Shown here: positions 1 through 10,442 of the stretch, piece by piece
Layout of the letters: every line of letters starts with the position of its first letter
How positions within the stretch are numbered: position 1 is the first letter of the stretch
Assembly (NCBI GenBank): GCA_031835245.1
Contig: JAVKOQ010000594.1
Coordinates: 1-25,139, forward strand
From: Balamuthia mandrillaris
Taxonomy: Eukaryota; Discosea; Longamoebia; Balamuthiidae
Length of the DNA: 25,139 nucleotides
Direction: 5' to 3'
Notes under the pieces: model-generated
Databases searched by the model: none
Told to the model about the DNA's origin: nothing
The model's input: the letters and a program-made list of their open reading frames with translations, nothing else
Made by a program: the position numbers and the translations under genes

Positions 1-1711
1 ACGCGCACGTCGTTCCCTGCAAGATGCCTCCTCTTTTCCTTTTGACCATGCCTCTCTTGTTTATAAGCAAATCCATGCCGTAAGCTTCCTCCTGCCTTCT
101 TTTTTGTTATTTTTGTTTTGGGTATTGGGTTTGTGTAAACATTAATGACGATATGGGTTCTAAATGTTTTTTTTAATGAAAGTGCTTACCGAAGTTGGGA
201 AAGGCCTGGCGGTGGTTATTGGTGGATTATGCAATCCTTGGTTCTCAACCGTTTTCGGTGTGCAAGGCGCGTGCCAAGCAAGCAGAAGCACTCTACGACG
301 AAAGTGCAGTACCAAACATTCTTCCCGCTTACGTCAGCGCTTGGCCAGCGGTGCTTAGTGCCTGTGCCTTTGCTTCTGCTGATACTCCCCCTTCGACGGA
401 GGACGATGGTGAGGATGATGATGATGATGATGATGAAGAGGAGGACGAAGATGGCGAGGAAGACAGGAATCATGACGATGACGAAAAAAAGAAGCCAAGC
501 AAACCAAAGAGGAAGGCGGTGGAGCAAGAGGCGAGCGAACATATATCTTTCGCACAAGAGAGGACCCAAACGTTGACTCTGGTGTTTGGCCTTGCTGTCA
601 AGTTCCTTGCCAAGCAACCGCCACCAGAGGGTGGGGAGGAGGTCGAGTATTGTCTTGAGGCACTCTCCCAGCTTTTCCAAGATGTGAATCGGGAGTATCT
701 TCCTTACCATGCCTTCTCCGCACTGCTTTACATGCTCCCTTCTATGCTGGAGCGAATGCGACATACCAACAGAACATTGCTTCTTTCTGCTCTCCTCTTG
801 CACCAGTTGGTTCTCTATGGTATCAACGCTAATACCAGCCATTCGTCTACGGCACCAAGTGTCCTTGGCGATATAGACAGCAATGGCACTGACCAATTCG
901 CTGTGGAGGCTGAAACTTCTGCCGCAGTGGTGGGTGAATACTCCTCAGACGAGGATAGCACCCTCAGGAAGCCTTCCGATCCCGAAATCTCCTATCTTTT
1001 AGCTATTTGCATATCTGTTTTTTCTCGGGAAAGTACCGCTATCAAAGCAAGCCAAACCCGAATGGACCCAGTGCTATTGGCAGCCCTGCAACGTTCTCTG
1101 CAGACCTTGGCGCTATTGCCCCATCTTATGGACTCCCTCCAGCGAGTTCGCTATACACCTGCCCTGCTGGCTGCTGTCCTCGATGTTTGTGGCTCTACCA
1201 CTTTTGCTGATACTGAAGAAAGCTCCTCTACTGCTACAGCTCCTTCCACCAGTGCCATTACCAGTCTATCTGACGAAGGACGGGCTACCTTGATCGCTTT
1301 GCTAACAATTGAGCACTTCCCACGTGATGCCGTTGGCCTCGAAGAATGGCAATCTCTCACTTCTGGTGCTGTCTGTACCATTTTGAAGCGCTTACAAGAC
1401 CTTCACACAAGGTATAATCGTTCCTCTTTCTTGTCAGTAATCTTGGTCCTACATTGTTATTGACCTTTTTGCCTTTGTTTCACTTTATTTTTTGTTATTT
1501 TATGTGTTTTTTACTTTGTTTTTACCTCATTCATACATAGCAGACATAACACTTCATCAGCAACATCATGCCATGAAGCTTCCCTTCTCAAATGCTTAGA
1601 AAGCTTGTTGCAGCTGCTAAGTTCCCAGCTGCCAGCCTCTCTTCACCGCCGGATAGCAAATACCTTCCAAACAATTCTTACTCGTCCTCTGCACCCTGCT
1701 GTATGCTTCTT

Positions 1712-1792
<81 letters not shown>

Positions 1793-2745
1793 CTCGCTCT
1801 CTCTTCTGTAATTGACGTTGAAAGAGGTATTCACCCGTTTCTAACGACAGAAGGATAAGACTGCACTGCAAGTAGAGCCTAAGCTTACAGTTGTTCGTAT
1901 GTTAACCGGCTTTCTGACTACAAATGAGGGCGAGCAAAAGACGATAGGGGGACTGGCCTATGTTGGAGAGCTATTGCCGCACCTTCTCGAAGCACTGTAT
2001 TCGACTGTCAGTGCTACTGGTGTGGATGGTGCTACCAGTGCCCACGTCGACGCCTACTCTCACCTTGCTACTGAAATCGTTAAGTTACTGGCTCTCCTTC
2101 AGCAAGTTTCCTTCCCCCTCCCCGGTATTTTCTCCTCAGTTTCTCTCTCACCCGACTCTCTTCTTCCCACATCTCAATGTATGACGTCAAATTTCTGATG
2201 TTTCTACCTTACCAGAGGGTGAACAGGTGGCAGTAACAGCAAATGAACGTGGAGAGTGTTTACAAGCAGTGCTGATTGTAGCATTGGTGAAGGTACTTGC
2301 CAGTGAAGAGCAGGATTCAGAAAACAAACCTGTGGCACGATCTTCCTCTTCCTCGTGGACTGCCTTTCGCAATTTGGCTGTACAGCTTCTGGTAAGACTA
2401 GCCACGTCTCCATCCACTGCTGCATCCTTCAGAACAGTAGTCTCATGCCTCCCTGCTGCTCACAAACAACGTCTGGAAAGCTCCCTGCGCAACGGCCCTT
2501 CCTCCAACGGTCCTACCCGTTCCAGCCGTCTGGAGGACACTGCCACTGCTGGCAAGACTCCTCCTCGCCTGGACTTTTCTAAATATGTCTCTTCTTCCGA
2601 TTCTCCTTCTCCTCCTGCTTCCCCTCCACGACGCTCTTCCTCTTCTTCTCGTTTCTCTGCATCTTCCTTTTCCTCTTCCTCTTTTTCTTCATTTGCCTCT
2701 TCCTCTTTCTCCGACTCAGATGAGGACGAATCATCTTTACCCTAA
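1..2745 (+). CDS. HEATR5: HEATR5/LAA1-like HEAT-repeat protein, C-terminal part (5' end outside window)
   Basis: HEATR5 proteins (yeast Laa1) are large HEAT-repeat scaffolds that act with the AP-1 clathrin adaptor in trans-Golgi/endosome traffic. Exons: 1-79, 183-1411, 1544-1700, 1851-2105, 2227-2745. All junctions are GT-AG and keep frame (phases 0, 2, 0, 0), giving about 745 visible residues. Family signs, from memory of human HEATR5B: an AWRWLLVDYAIL segment matching its W..LRDYALL region, then AYVSAWPAVLSA, a helix with LVFGLAVKFL and CLEALSQLF, and near the end FRNLAVQLLVRL followed by FRTVVSCLPAAHKQRLESS, which parallels HEATR5B's AFKTVMGAAPELKVRLE. Unlike the animal protein it has a long Asp/Glu run (coded near 404-465) and a serine-rich tail ending in an acidic cluster (2580-2742). 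The start codon is upstream of the window. Family assignment is by recalled similarity, not alignment. Confidence 0.82.
1714..1804 (+). repeat. (CT)n microsatellite in HEATR5 intron
   Basis: A nearly pure CT run of about 90 bases with two CG interruptions at its 3' end. It lies inside the intron 1701-1850, starting 13 bases after the splice donor, with CT on the sense strand. Open reading frames of Leu-Ser or Arg-Glu repeats through it are artefacts. Confidence 0.97.
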
Positions 2746-2808
2746 AGAGTACCATATCTTTTAAACTTTGTGCTATTTTTAGGCCATCCTATCTTTCCCA
2801 TCATCCTC

Positions 2809-2963
2809 GTTTGTTTGTTTGTTTGTTTGTTTGTTTGTTTGTTTGTTTGTTTGTTTGTTTGTTTGTTTGTTTTGTTTGTTTTGTTTGTTTGTTTGTTTGT
2901 TTGTTTGTTTGTTTGTTTGTTTGTTTGTTTGTTTGTTTGTTTGTTTGTTTGTTTGTTTGTTTG
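2809..2963 (+). repeat. (GTTT)n tetranucleotide microsatellite
   Basis: About 155 bases of GTTT units with two GTTTT interruptions near 2869-2883. It fills most of the 248-bp gap between the HEATR5 stop and the CNTD1-like start codon, ending 30 bases before that ATG. Reading frames of CLFV or KQTN repeats across it are not genes. Confidence 0.98.
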
Positions 2964-2993
2964 AGCCATAAACAAGAGAGAACTCTTGCACAC

Positions 2994-4179
2994 ATGGAGA
3001 GACGTGGCGTTGTTGGTGTAATCACAACAAGTAAGCATGTGGTTGACGAAGGGGGTTTAGAGGTGTATCACAGGCATGTCTTTCAGCAGGTCAACTTGGT
3101 CCAAAGAGAGGACAACGGCAGGGAATGTGTAGCACTGGGCTTCGCCTCGTGCTCGGACCTGCTGCAAGCGCTACGAGAGAAGGATGAAGAGCGGAAAAGT
3201 CAAGTTGAAACGTCACGCTGGACAGAACCTACCGAGGAAAGGTTCTTGGTGGAGCGTCTTCTGCTCGAAGCAAAGCAACACCAAGTCATGTTTGTATGCT
3301 GTTATCTTTGCATGTTCAGTTGCTGACTTGGGGAGAAGGCCTGCTACCAAATTCACAGCTCTTGCTCTTATGTCTCTCTACCTAAGGCGCCGTGCTACAT
3401 CGAAGTGGACCAGCGCCCCAAAGCAAAAATTGCAGCTAGAGCACTTGCAGTTGATGGTCTCCGCTTGTCTTCATGTGTGCAGCAAGCAATTGGAAAGAAA
3501 GAGCAGTTATCAAAACGCCATACCAAAGGCCCTTGACCGCAAGGACCGGGCTCTGTTGCAGCACTTTAAAGCTTGTGAATTGGAGCTGCTGACTGTTCTT
3601 CGCTTTCAGCTTAGGCCAGCTACTCCATACGATTTCCTTGAACTTCAGCTTCGCTTGTTTGCGTACGTGTTCTTTCTTGTCCCACACGCGCTGATGCTCA
3701 CTGTCATTCAATCTGCAGCCATTACTTTGGGGTTGACAGAGAAAAGGCATTGCACGACTTGGCAATACTACTACTGGTACATCACCCATTCATATCTTCT
3801 CCGACCACACTGCTGATAGTTGTTATCAGGAACTTTTGTACTTTCCATCTCCAAATGCCTTCCTGCAACAGCCCTTCGAGTTGCTGGCGATCAGTTGTGT
3901 AAGGCGCCTCTCTTGTTCTTTTACTATTTGTTTGCTAATATTCATGGTCAGATAGTGGGGGCTGCTACCCTTGCTCACAGCGGGGCGGAAGTACCTGGTG
4001 CTGTTTTGTACTGGGGTAAGGAGCTTTTTGTTTGTTCCATCAAGGCTTCTTTAAGTTAACCACAAACCCATACAGGCAGCACTGTAGCGCCCTTCTCCAC
4101 CAACCAATTGCTGCAGACAACCCACTCTGTCCTGGCGCATTGCCTCCAGTGTCAAGCGAAGGCGGCGCAAAGATCATAA
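2994..4179 (+). CDS. CNTD1: CNTD1-like cyclin-fold protein (meiotic crossover factor family)
   Basis: CNTD1/COSA-1 is a cyclin-like protein that promotes crossover maturation in meiosis. Exons: 2994-3289, about 3339-3662, 3719-3776, 3830-3898, 3952-4015, 4076-4179 (304 aa; human is about 330). Phases agree throughout; only the first acceptor is unsure (3336 or 3339). The match to human CNTD1, recalled, is collinear: an N-terminal SDLLQALREKDEERKSQ block with W.EP.EERFLVERLLLE; a cyclin-box helix TALALMSLYLRR; LQLMVSACLHVCSKQLE; CELELLTVLRFQLRPATPYD, matching ESELDVLKSLNFRINLPTP; then LHDLAILLLELLYFPSPNAF and FELLAISCIVGAATLA. The last codons and stop come from an inserted transposable element. 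Upstream sequence is mostly a GTTT repeat. A different divergent cyclin is possible, but the two-domain match favours CNTD1. Confidence 0.78.
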
Positions 4180-4408
4180 GATCTAAGGACAACGAAAAAA
4201 GAAATCACGACATTAGTCTTTTGTGAGGGGGCGGTAGGCGGTAAGGTTGCTTTGGTGCCGGCACCGTTGCTTATAGCGAGTCGTAAGACAAGCCGTGATT
4301 AGGCACGCCGGAGGTGGGTTATTTTTTGTGTCTGTTTTTTGTTTTCCTTTTACTAATTTTGCTTTATTTTCGTTGTCCCATGGATCGGCTTGATCTTGGC
4401 GCCGCCTT
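4159..4408. mobile_element. MITE-like nonautonomous DNA transposon (TIR about 48 bp, 11-bp TSD), Mutator-like by TSD size
   Basis: The 11-bp sequence AGTGTCAAGCG occurs at 4148-4158 and again at 4409-4419, directly flanking a 250-bp segment whose ends are inverted repeats. Reading inward, both ends start AAGGCGGCGC, then (A/C)AAGATCA, and after a short diverged stretch share GGGACAACGAAAA (one end lacks one G), with weaker similarity to an ATTAGT about 55 bp in. The interior has no credible ORF but holds a perfect palindrome GGTGCCGGCACC at 4254-4265. A long TIR with an 8-11 bp target duplication is the pattern of Mutator-like elements; the superfamily is an inference. It is inserted in the last coding exon of the CNTD1-like gene. 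No second copy was seen in this window. Confidence 0.85.
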
Positions 4409-4555
4409 AGTGTCAAGCGAATGAATGGTAACTTTTTTTTAACAAGCAAGGCCAAACATTGGAACCGCTTTGTTTTTTTTTTCAGGATTTTCCAATTCAG
4501 AAAAAGTAGAGGCCGCCTCTTGTGCATCATTTCTTGGTTAAAAACGACGAATGAT

Positions 4556-7500
4556 TTAAGCAAAAGCAGCATTAAGGAGCTGACGAAGCTGGTTCTTGTG
4601 AGTCTTGGGGGAACCGGTGGCGGGAGAGGCGGAGGGAGCACGACCCACGTAACGAAGGTCGACAAGGCCTCGGCTCTTCCTGAGGGAGCTTCTGATGTGT
4701 GGGTTGATCCAGTTCCAGGCGCCCATGTTCTTGGGTTCCTCCTGAGCCCACGTGATTTCAGCGTTGGAATAGAGCTTGGCCTGGGATTCTACGTGGTCGA
4801 ATGGGAAGGGAGCAAGCTGCTCTATCCGCACGATGGCCACGTCGTTGAAGCCACGCTCCTCTCTCTCCTTCTCGAGGTCATAGTAAACATTGCCAGAGCA
4901 GAAGATGAGACGGCGGACTTGATCGGGAGGAACAAGAGTGGGGCAAGTGTCAGGGATGACGCGACGGAAGGTGAGATGGTTGCCAGAGTCCAGGAAATCG
5001 GAAAGAGGGGAGACGGCCTTGGGGTACTTGAGCAAGCGCTTGGGAGAGATTACGATGAGAGGCTTCCTAAAGTCGCGGTGGACCTGCCGGCGGAGCACAT
5101 GGAAGTAGTTGGCGGGGGTGGTACAGTTAACGACCTGCCAGTTGGTGCGCTGAATTTGAGTGCGCTGCTCACGGACCATGCTTGGGATCTCGTCTGGGTC
5201 GCTGTCGCTCATCTGCAGGAAGCGCTCAAGGCGGGCAGAACTGTGCTCAGGGCCGGCTCCGTCGTAGCCGTGGGGCAGCAGCAGAACTATGCCCGACTGG
5301 CGGAACCACTTGCTCTCTCCAGCGGAGATGAATTGGTCAATGATGACCTGAGCCCCGTTGCTGAAATCGCCAAACTGGGCCTCCCAGCAGACCAGCGAGT
5401 TGGGGTTTTCCAAGCTGAAGCCAAGCTCGAAGCCAAGGACTGCAAACTCGCTGAGAGGGCTGTTAGTGATCTGGAACTCGCCCTGCTCTGGGGAGAGGTG
5501 GGCAAGTGGGGTGTGGATGTTTCCGTTGTTGTTGTCGTGGAGGACAGCATGCCTGTGACTGAAGGTGCCCCTCTCGACGTCCTGTCCGCTCAATCGCACA
5601 AGGTTTTTCTCAAGCAGCAAGGAACCAAAGGCAAGGGCCTCGGCAGTGGCCCAGTTGATACCATCTTCACTCTCGAACATGGCGCGCTGGCGCTGGACCA
5701 GCTTCTCAAGCTGGCGGTGCAGCTTGAAGCCCTGAGGAATGTCAGTGAGAGTGTTGGCGATTTTCATGAGGGTGTCCTTGGGAAGAGCGGTGGAACGGAT
5801 CTTGGAGAGCTGCTCAGGGCTCTTGTAGCCCTTCCAATAGGAGTCCAGCCAGTCCATGTTCTTCGGCTCGTAAGTGCTCGCTCGCTCATAAGCGCTGTTG
5901 TACTCTTGCATAACACGATCCTCCATGGCCTTGATGTCCTCTTGAGTAACCACTCCCTCCTTCAGCATGTGCTCCCTGTACACATCCAGCGTAGGCTTGT
6001 GTTTCTTTATCATTTTGTACATGAGAGGCTGGGTGAAGCTGGGTTCGTCACCCTCGTTGTGGCCCTCCCTGCGGTAACACACAATGTCCACCACAACGTC
6101 CTTGTTGAAAGTGTGGCGGTACTCCACTGCCAACCTCATGCAGTGAACCACTGCCTCTGGGTCGTCTCCGTTGACGTGGAAGATGGGTGCACCTACAGTC
6201 TTGGCCACTTCAGTGGGATAAGGGGAGGCCATCGGCAGCCGACCCACCTTCGGATCCGTGGTGAAGCCCAGTTGGTTGTTCACTACGATATGGATCACTC
6301 CTCCCGTCGAGTAGTTCTTCCACTGTCCCATGTCGAAGGTTTCGTAGACTACTCCCTGTCCCGCAAAGGAGGCATCACCGTGCAGCAGTACTGCCAACGC
6401 CTTCTTTTGTTCCGTGTCATCGCTGTACACCTGTTTTGCTTTTGTCTTGCCCACCACCACTGGATCCACAGCCTCTAAATGGGAAGGGTTGGCTACTAGA
6501 GACAGGTGCACCTTCTTTCCCGATACCGTCGGTCGGTCGTAGGACGTGCCCAAGTGGTATTTGACATCTCCTGAACCTTGTCCAAGATCGTTGGCGTGGT
6601 TGCCTTCTGGATTAAACTCGTGCAGCAATTGCTCCAACGGCTTTCGTACCACATTAGCCAAAACATTTAATCTTCCTGTTTGCATCCGTAGTCGTCATTA
6701 TAATCGCAAAGCGTTTGAAAGACAACAGATTAAATGGAGGTACCTCGGTGGGGCATTCCAATAACCACACTTTCAGTGCCATGGTCCGCAGCTAGATCTA
6801 CCATTGACTTCATGCCTGGAATCAGAACTTCACAGCCATCCAAGCCGAAGCGTTTGACTTGTGGGAACTAAAGACAGGAAAAAGCTTAGCTTTTGCACAA
6901 CTCGGAAGAAAACTCAGGAAGAAAAGAGAGCAAGTAAATAAAGGGGTGGATGCCGTACTTTGATGCCAAGGAATTTTTCAAAGAGGCCAGACCAGGTAAG
7001 TCTGTCAAGGATGTGCAGCTTCTCTTCTTTAGTGAACGAGTATTGCACAGGCGTCTCAATTCTTTGCCGCAGCCAATTACATTCTTCTCTGTCAGGAATG
7101 TGCATATACTCAAAGCCTACCGAGCCACAATAAGTCTCCTTCAAACGAGCCAAAATATCTCTCAACGTGCGGTGAGGGCTATGTTTGTGGTACATTAGGT
7201 GAAGTGGAAATTAGTCTTCCAATTTTCGAACATTACAAGGAAAAAGGAGTTGAGGAGCACCTTTCGCTGTGGAGAAAACCAGAGAGGAGGTTCTTATCTT
7301 CAAGGAAGATGGGACGGTCCATATCAGCCTCGGTAAAGCCGTAGGTGGCAGGATCTAGCTCCGGGAATTGGTGCTTGAACAGGGAGGAGTTGGTAAGAGG
7401 ATTTAGACGTGCCAAAGTGTGGCCCCTGACTTGAAAGGCGCGCACCAACAACAGCAGTCGCATGCTGTCCTTCGTCTTCTGGTCAACGTCCGGCGTTCCC

Positions 7501-8042
7501 GCGGCAGTAGCGGCGGAAGAAGCTCTGCTGGGGGCAGAGGCGGCAGAAGAACGGATGGAAGGAGGAGGAGTGTAGGCTTCACCGGGGGCCGTTCCACCTT
7601 CCATTTGCCGGAAGAAGCTATCCCAGGAGGCGTGCACTGAGCCAGGGTCCTTCTTCCAAGCTCTGTACATATCCTCCACATAGATGCTGCTAGTGCCATC
7701 TAAGAAGGACTCAGAGAGCTTGCTCAAAGGTACAGCAGAGGGAGTGGAGCCGCTTTGAGCCGCATTGTTGCTAGTGGCAGAAGAGTGGTAAAATGAGGCG
7801 GAAGCCACGGCGGCGCGTCGCAGAGAGGAGTTTAGAAAGAGAGAAGAGCGCGAAAAAGAGTTGGTACTGGCAGCGTTGTGTGAGCGAAGAAGGCGAGAGG
7901 AATAAGAAAGGGATGAGGAAAAGGGTGAGAGAGGGCCAAAGAGAGAGGCGCTTGGGCTGCGGTAAAGCGTGGAGCCGCTTCCAGCAAGTAGTGGCATAAC
8001 GCTGCCGCTACCTTGCAACTTCCAGGCACGTAGCGATTGCAT
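4556..8042 (-). CDS. OGDH: 2-oxoglutarate dehydrogenase E1 component, mitochondrial
   Basis: Thiamine-diphosphate E1 of the 2-oxoglutarate dehydrogenase complex: decarboxylates 2-oxoglutarate and passes the succinyl group to E2 lipoate in the TCA cycle. Exons (minus): 8042-7261, 7178-6959, 6867-6744, 6675-4556; lengths 782, 220, 124 and 2120 sum to 3246 nt, 1081 aa, all phases consistent. The first ~110 residues are rich in Ser, Arg and Ala (mitochondrial presequence). Next come [15 protein letters not shown] and SWDSFF (E1 N-terminal domain), [20 protein letters not shown] split by the last intron, [25 protein letters not shown] (ThDP/Mg region), [38 protein letters not shown] and, near the end, [16 protein letters not shown]. 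Every hallmark is intact. It is convergent with the CNTD1-like gene and divergent from SRRM1. Confidence 0.97.
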
Positions 8043-8624
8043 AGTTCAGAGGTCTATTGCAGTTATGCTGTCGTTATTTTTCAAATACCACAAAAAAAAA
8101 AGATCTTAACTCTCACGGAAGAAAGCAAAGAGTGTTACCCACCTTGAAAGCGAAGCAAAAAGGCAATGGATTGCTGGTTTGAGTTGAGTGATCAACTACC
8201 AAAAAAAAATTATAACCGGAGGAGCAACGCAGGAATCGGTGTACCCACTTCTCCTCTCTCACTTGGTCGTAACAGCAGAGCAACACAACTACCACTACCA
8301 GCGCAACTACTAGTGGCGGCGGCGGCGGCGGCGGTGCTTCTTCCTTCCTACTGTTCTGTCTGTGCACTACGACTAGGAGCAGCGGGCAGGGGAGGGGGGA
8401 AGCCGCGGGCAAATAAATAACCCAAAAAACAAAAATGGGGCGGGGGTGGGGATGATGATGCGAAAATTCCGAAAGTTGGGCTTCTCGCCATAATGGGTGG
8501 CGAAGATGCCATATTTTCAGCAGCAGATATATTGGGAGATTATTTCTGCTTGAGGGTTAGGCGGTGATCGAAAAGCAAAGAAAGAAAAGCAAAGGGCCTG
8601 CGCGCAAGCGGAGAGAGAGTAAAG
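8043..8624. promoter_or_regulatory. Divergent intergenic region between OGDH and SRRM1-like genes
   Basis: 582 bp between two start codons on opposite strands, so it should hold both promoters and 5' UTRs. Visible content: A-runs at 8091-8101 and 8202-8210, a (GGC)n run at about 8315-8334, a G-rich stretch 8387-8450 with several runs of three to six G (possible G-quadruplex), and an imperfect hairpin CTTCTCGCCA / TGGCGAAG (8481-8490 with 8498-8505). No TATA box stands out and no ORF here looks coding. Confidence 0.6.
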
Positions 8625-8948
8625 ATGGCGGGGGCGGCGGGTTTCTTCAGGGTAGGTTATCGCTCTCTCGGTGGATTCACTTTTGCTTACCCTTCTCCAG
8701 ACTATTCAGGATTCAATTTTGTTGACCAAGTGTCCTTTTTTTTCTTTCTTTTTGTTGTTGGATCTCTGTCGCTTCTCCTCTCTCCTCTTTTCCCCTCTCC
8801 GCTTTGCTCCTTCAAACCCCGTGTGGCTTTTAGGGAACGAGTGCTGAGCAGGACAGTCGCTTCTCTGACAAAACTAAAAAGTACATCAAGAGTACGGGCT
8901 TTCCTCCAGAGTTTGACATTAAGGTTCTCTCTCTCTCTCTCTCTCTCA

Positions 8949-8980
<32 letters not shown>

Positions 8981-9110
8981 CACTTCACTTCCTTTCTGTC
9001 GTTGCGGTGGGTATGATGAACTCAAAAACGCATTAGAAGAACAACCAAAAAGCAACTTACTGGTAGTTCGCGATGTTAGCAAATTCTATTGGAGCTGTCT
9101 GAACCTCCTC

Positions 9111-9144
<34 letters not shown>

Positions 9145-10394
9145 TGTTGATTGCATTTCTCCGCGCTTCCTTTTGTCTTTGAAGGTTAACCTGAGCAGGG
9201 TCTCTTTGGAGGCCATGAAGCCATGGATCACTGCCAGAGTAACTCAACTGCTAAACTTTGAGGATGAGCTGCTAATTAATTTCGTGGTGGGGCTGTTGGA
9301 GCAAACGGTACGCAACACCTCTTTTGATGAGAGAGCAAGTGAGGAGAGACAGCAGAGAGGAGCGAGAAAAGAGCAGAGAGGAACAAAAGGCTAACCATAA
9401 TGTACCTCGAGCAGACCACGCCTAATCCCAAAGAAATTCAACACCACCTAGAAGGTTTCCTTGAGAAAGATGCCGCCCTATTCACGAAGGAGCTGTGGAA
9501 TTTGCTATTGAGCGCTCAAAGCTCTCCCACGGGGATTCCTGCCGAGTTTTTAGAAAAGAAAAAGGAAGAATTGAGAAGAAATAAGGTCCTCATTCCTCTT
9601 CTCTCTCTCTCTCTCTCTCTGCCTTACATCCTGATGCGATATAGGAGGAACAAGCCCGCCTCCAACAGGCGCTCATAGAGAAGAAAGCCACAGTCGAGAA
9701 AGAGCTGGAGGACAGAAGAAGAGCAGCTGCATTGCCGTCGTCAGCCAGCAGTGGGGTTGCCCGGCAAGATAAGGATGGAGGCTTGCTGTCTTTCAAAGAA
9801 GAGCCACCCATCATGGATGAACAAGGCAGATCGCAACGGTCTGGGAGAGAAAAGGATAGATATAGGGATAGAAGGGATAGACGAAGAGATGAGCAACGCA
9901 GCCGCCGCAGCAGAGATCGCTCCAGAGACAGGGACAGCTACCGTGACCATCATCGTCATTCTCATCGTCACAGTAGCAGCCGCCGTCACCGAGATCGCTC
10001 AGGAGATAGGGACGACGAAAGAAATAGCGACAGAAATAGAGGTCGAGAAAGGCACACGGACAGCAGAAAGAGTGGCGACAGGAATAGGCGAAGGGATAAG
10101 GAAGAAGAAACGTCGCAGCGGCTATCCCAAGGTACTGATGAACAAGAAGGATCCAATGGGGACAGCCATCACGAGAAAAAGAACAAACATTACTCCCCTT
10201 TAAAACGTGGAAGATCAACAGAGAATGGTGACTCAGACAGTGACGCTGGCAAGGAAGCTGGCTCGTCAGATGAAGAAGCAGACAGCAGAGACAAGAAGAA
10301 GTTAAAGACGAGTGGCATTGATCGCACTCAGTACGAACAAGCGCTGCGCCACAAGGCAATACAGAGCCTCCGCAAAGCCAAAAGTGAAAAATAA
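8625..10394 (+). CDS. SRRM1: SRRM1/SRm160-like splicing coactivator with PWI domain
   Basis: SRRM1 is a nuclear SR-related coactivator of pre-mRNA splicing and 3'-end processing; its PWI domain binds nucleic acid. Exons: 8625-8651, 8834-8923, 9185-9307, 9415-9585, 9645-10394 (386 aa); every intron is phase 0. Order: AGFFRGTSAEQD.RFS.K (the SRRM1 N-terminal signature), PWI domain at about residues 25-135 with the defining MKPWITARV, then LNFEDELLINFV, FTKELWNLLLSAQ and GIPAEFLEKKKEELRR; a short coiled coil; then a long Arg/Ser/Asp/Glu-rich tail with alternating RD, RS and ER dipeptides, and a basic C-terminal helix EQALRHKAIQSLRKAK. Intron 2 carries a probable snoRNA. Introns 2 and 4 have CT runs near their donors. 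Shorter than human SRRM1 (about 900 aa), mainly in the RS tail. Confidence 0.94.
8926..8980 (+). repeat. (CT)n tract at donor of SRRM1 intron 2
   Basis: CT dinucleotide run with two small interruptions, beginning two bases after the GT of the donor at 8924 (GTTCTCTCT...). CT is on the sense strand. Confidence 0.95.
9009..9107 (+). ncRNA. Probable intronic C/D box snoRNA, 18S rRNA 2'-O-methylation guide
   Basis: Lies in SRRM1 intron 2 (8924-9184), in a non-repetitive island between two CT tracts. Seen: C box ATGATGA at 9013-9019; D box CTGA at 9099-9102; a 4-bp terminal stem GGGT (9009-9012) with ACCT (9103-9106, counting a wobble); weak D' CTGG at 9060-9063 and C' CGATGTT at 9071-9077. Immediately 5' of the D box, CTATTGGAGCTG (9086-9097) is perfectly complementary to CAGCTCCAATAG, the near-universal 18S rRNA segment just after the 530-loop (from memory). 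The box+5 rule points to the C of CAGC, fourth base of that target. The C-to-D spacing and intronic location fit the class. The guide match was recognised, not searched; no name is assigned. Confidence 0.7.
9112..9144 (+). repeat. (CT)n tract in SRRM1 intron 2, 3' side
   Basis: Second CT run of the same intron, starting about 10 bases after the putative snoRNA D box and ending 40 bases before the acceptor at 9184. Confidence 0.93.
9598..9620 (+). repeat. (CT)n tract in SRRM1 intron 4
   Basis: Short CT run close to the donor of the 59-base intron 9586-9644, CT on the sense strand. Confidence 0.9.
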
Positions 10395-10442
10395 ATAAAA
10401 TTCATTCATAACAATCATAGAACTAAGAGAAAAAGAGCACCC

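Noticed and set aside
2742-3038. ORFs of CLFV or KQTN repeats
   Set aside because: They are translations of the GTTT microsatellite in several frames.
4421-6478. 685-codon plus-strand ORF antisense to OGDH
   Set aside because: It is the mirror of the highly conserved OGDH exon 4. Its protein shows no domain, and long antisense frames arise from codon bias opposite conserved genes.
8449-8560. C/D snoRNA starting at ATGATGATG upstream of SRRM1
   Set aside because: No D box at a plausible distance and no terminal stem; the repeats of ATG are simple sequence.
8984-9110. Open frame in SRRM1 intron 2 (YDELKNALEEQPKSN...) as an alternative exon
   Set aside because: The flanking exons join exactly as in other SRRM1 proteins without it, and C/D box features with an 18S-complementary guide explain the island better.
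9308-9414. Second snoRNA in SRRM1 intron 3 (TTGATGAG near the 5' end)
   Set aside because: No CTGA D box or guide is present in the intron.
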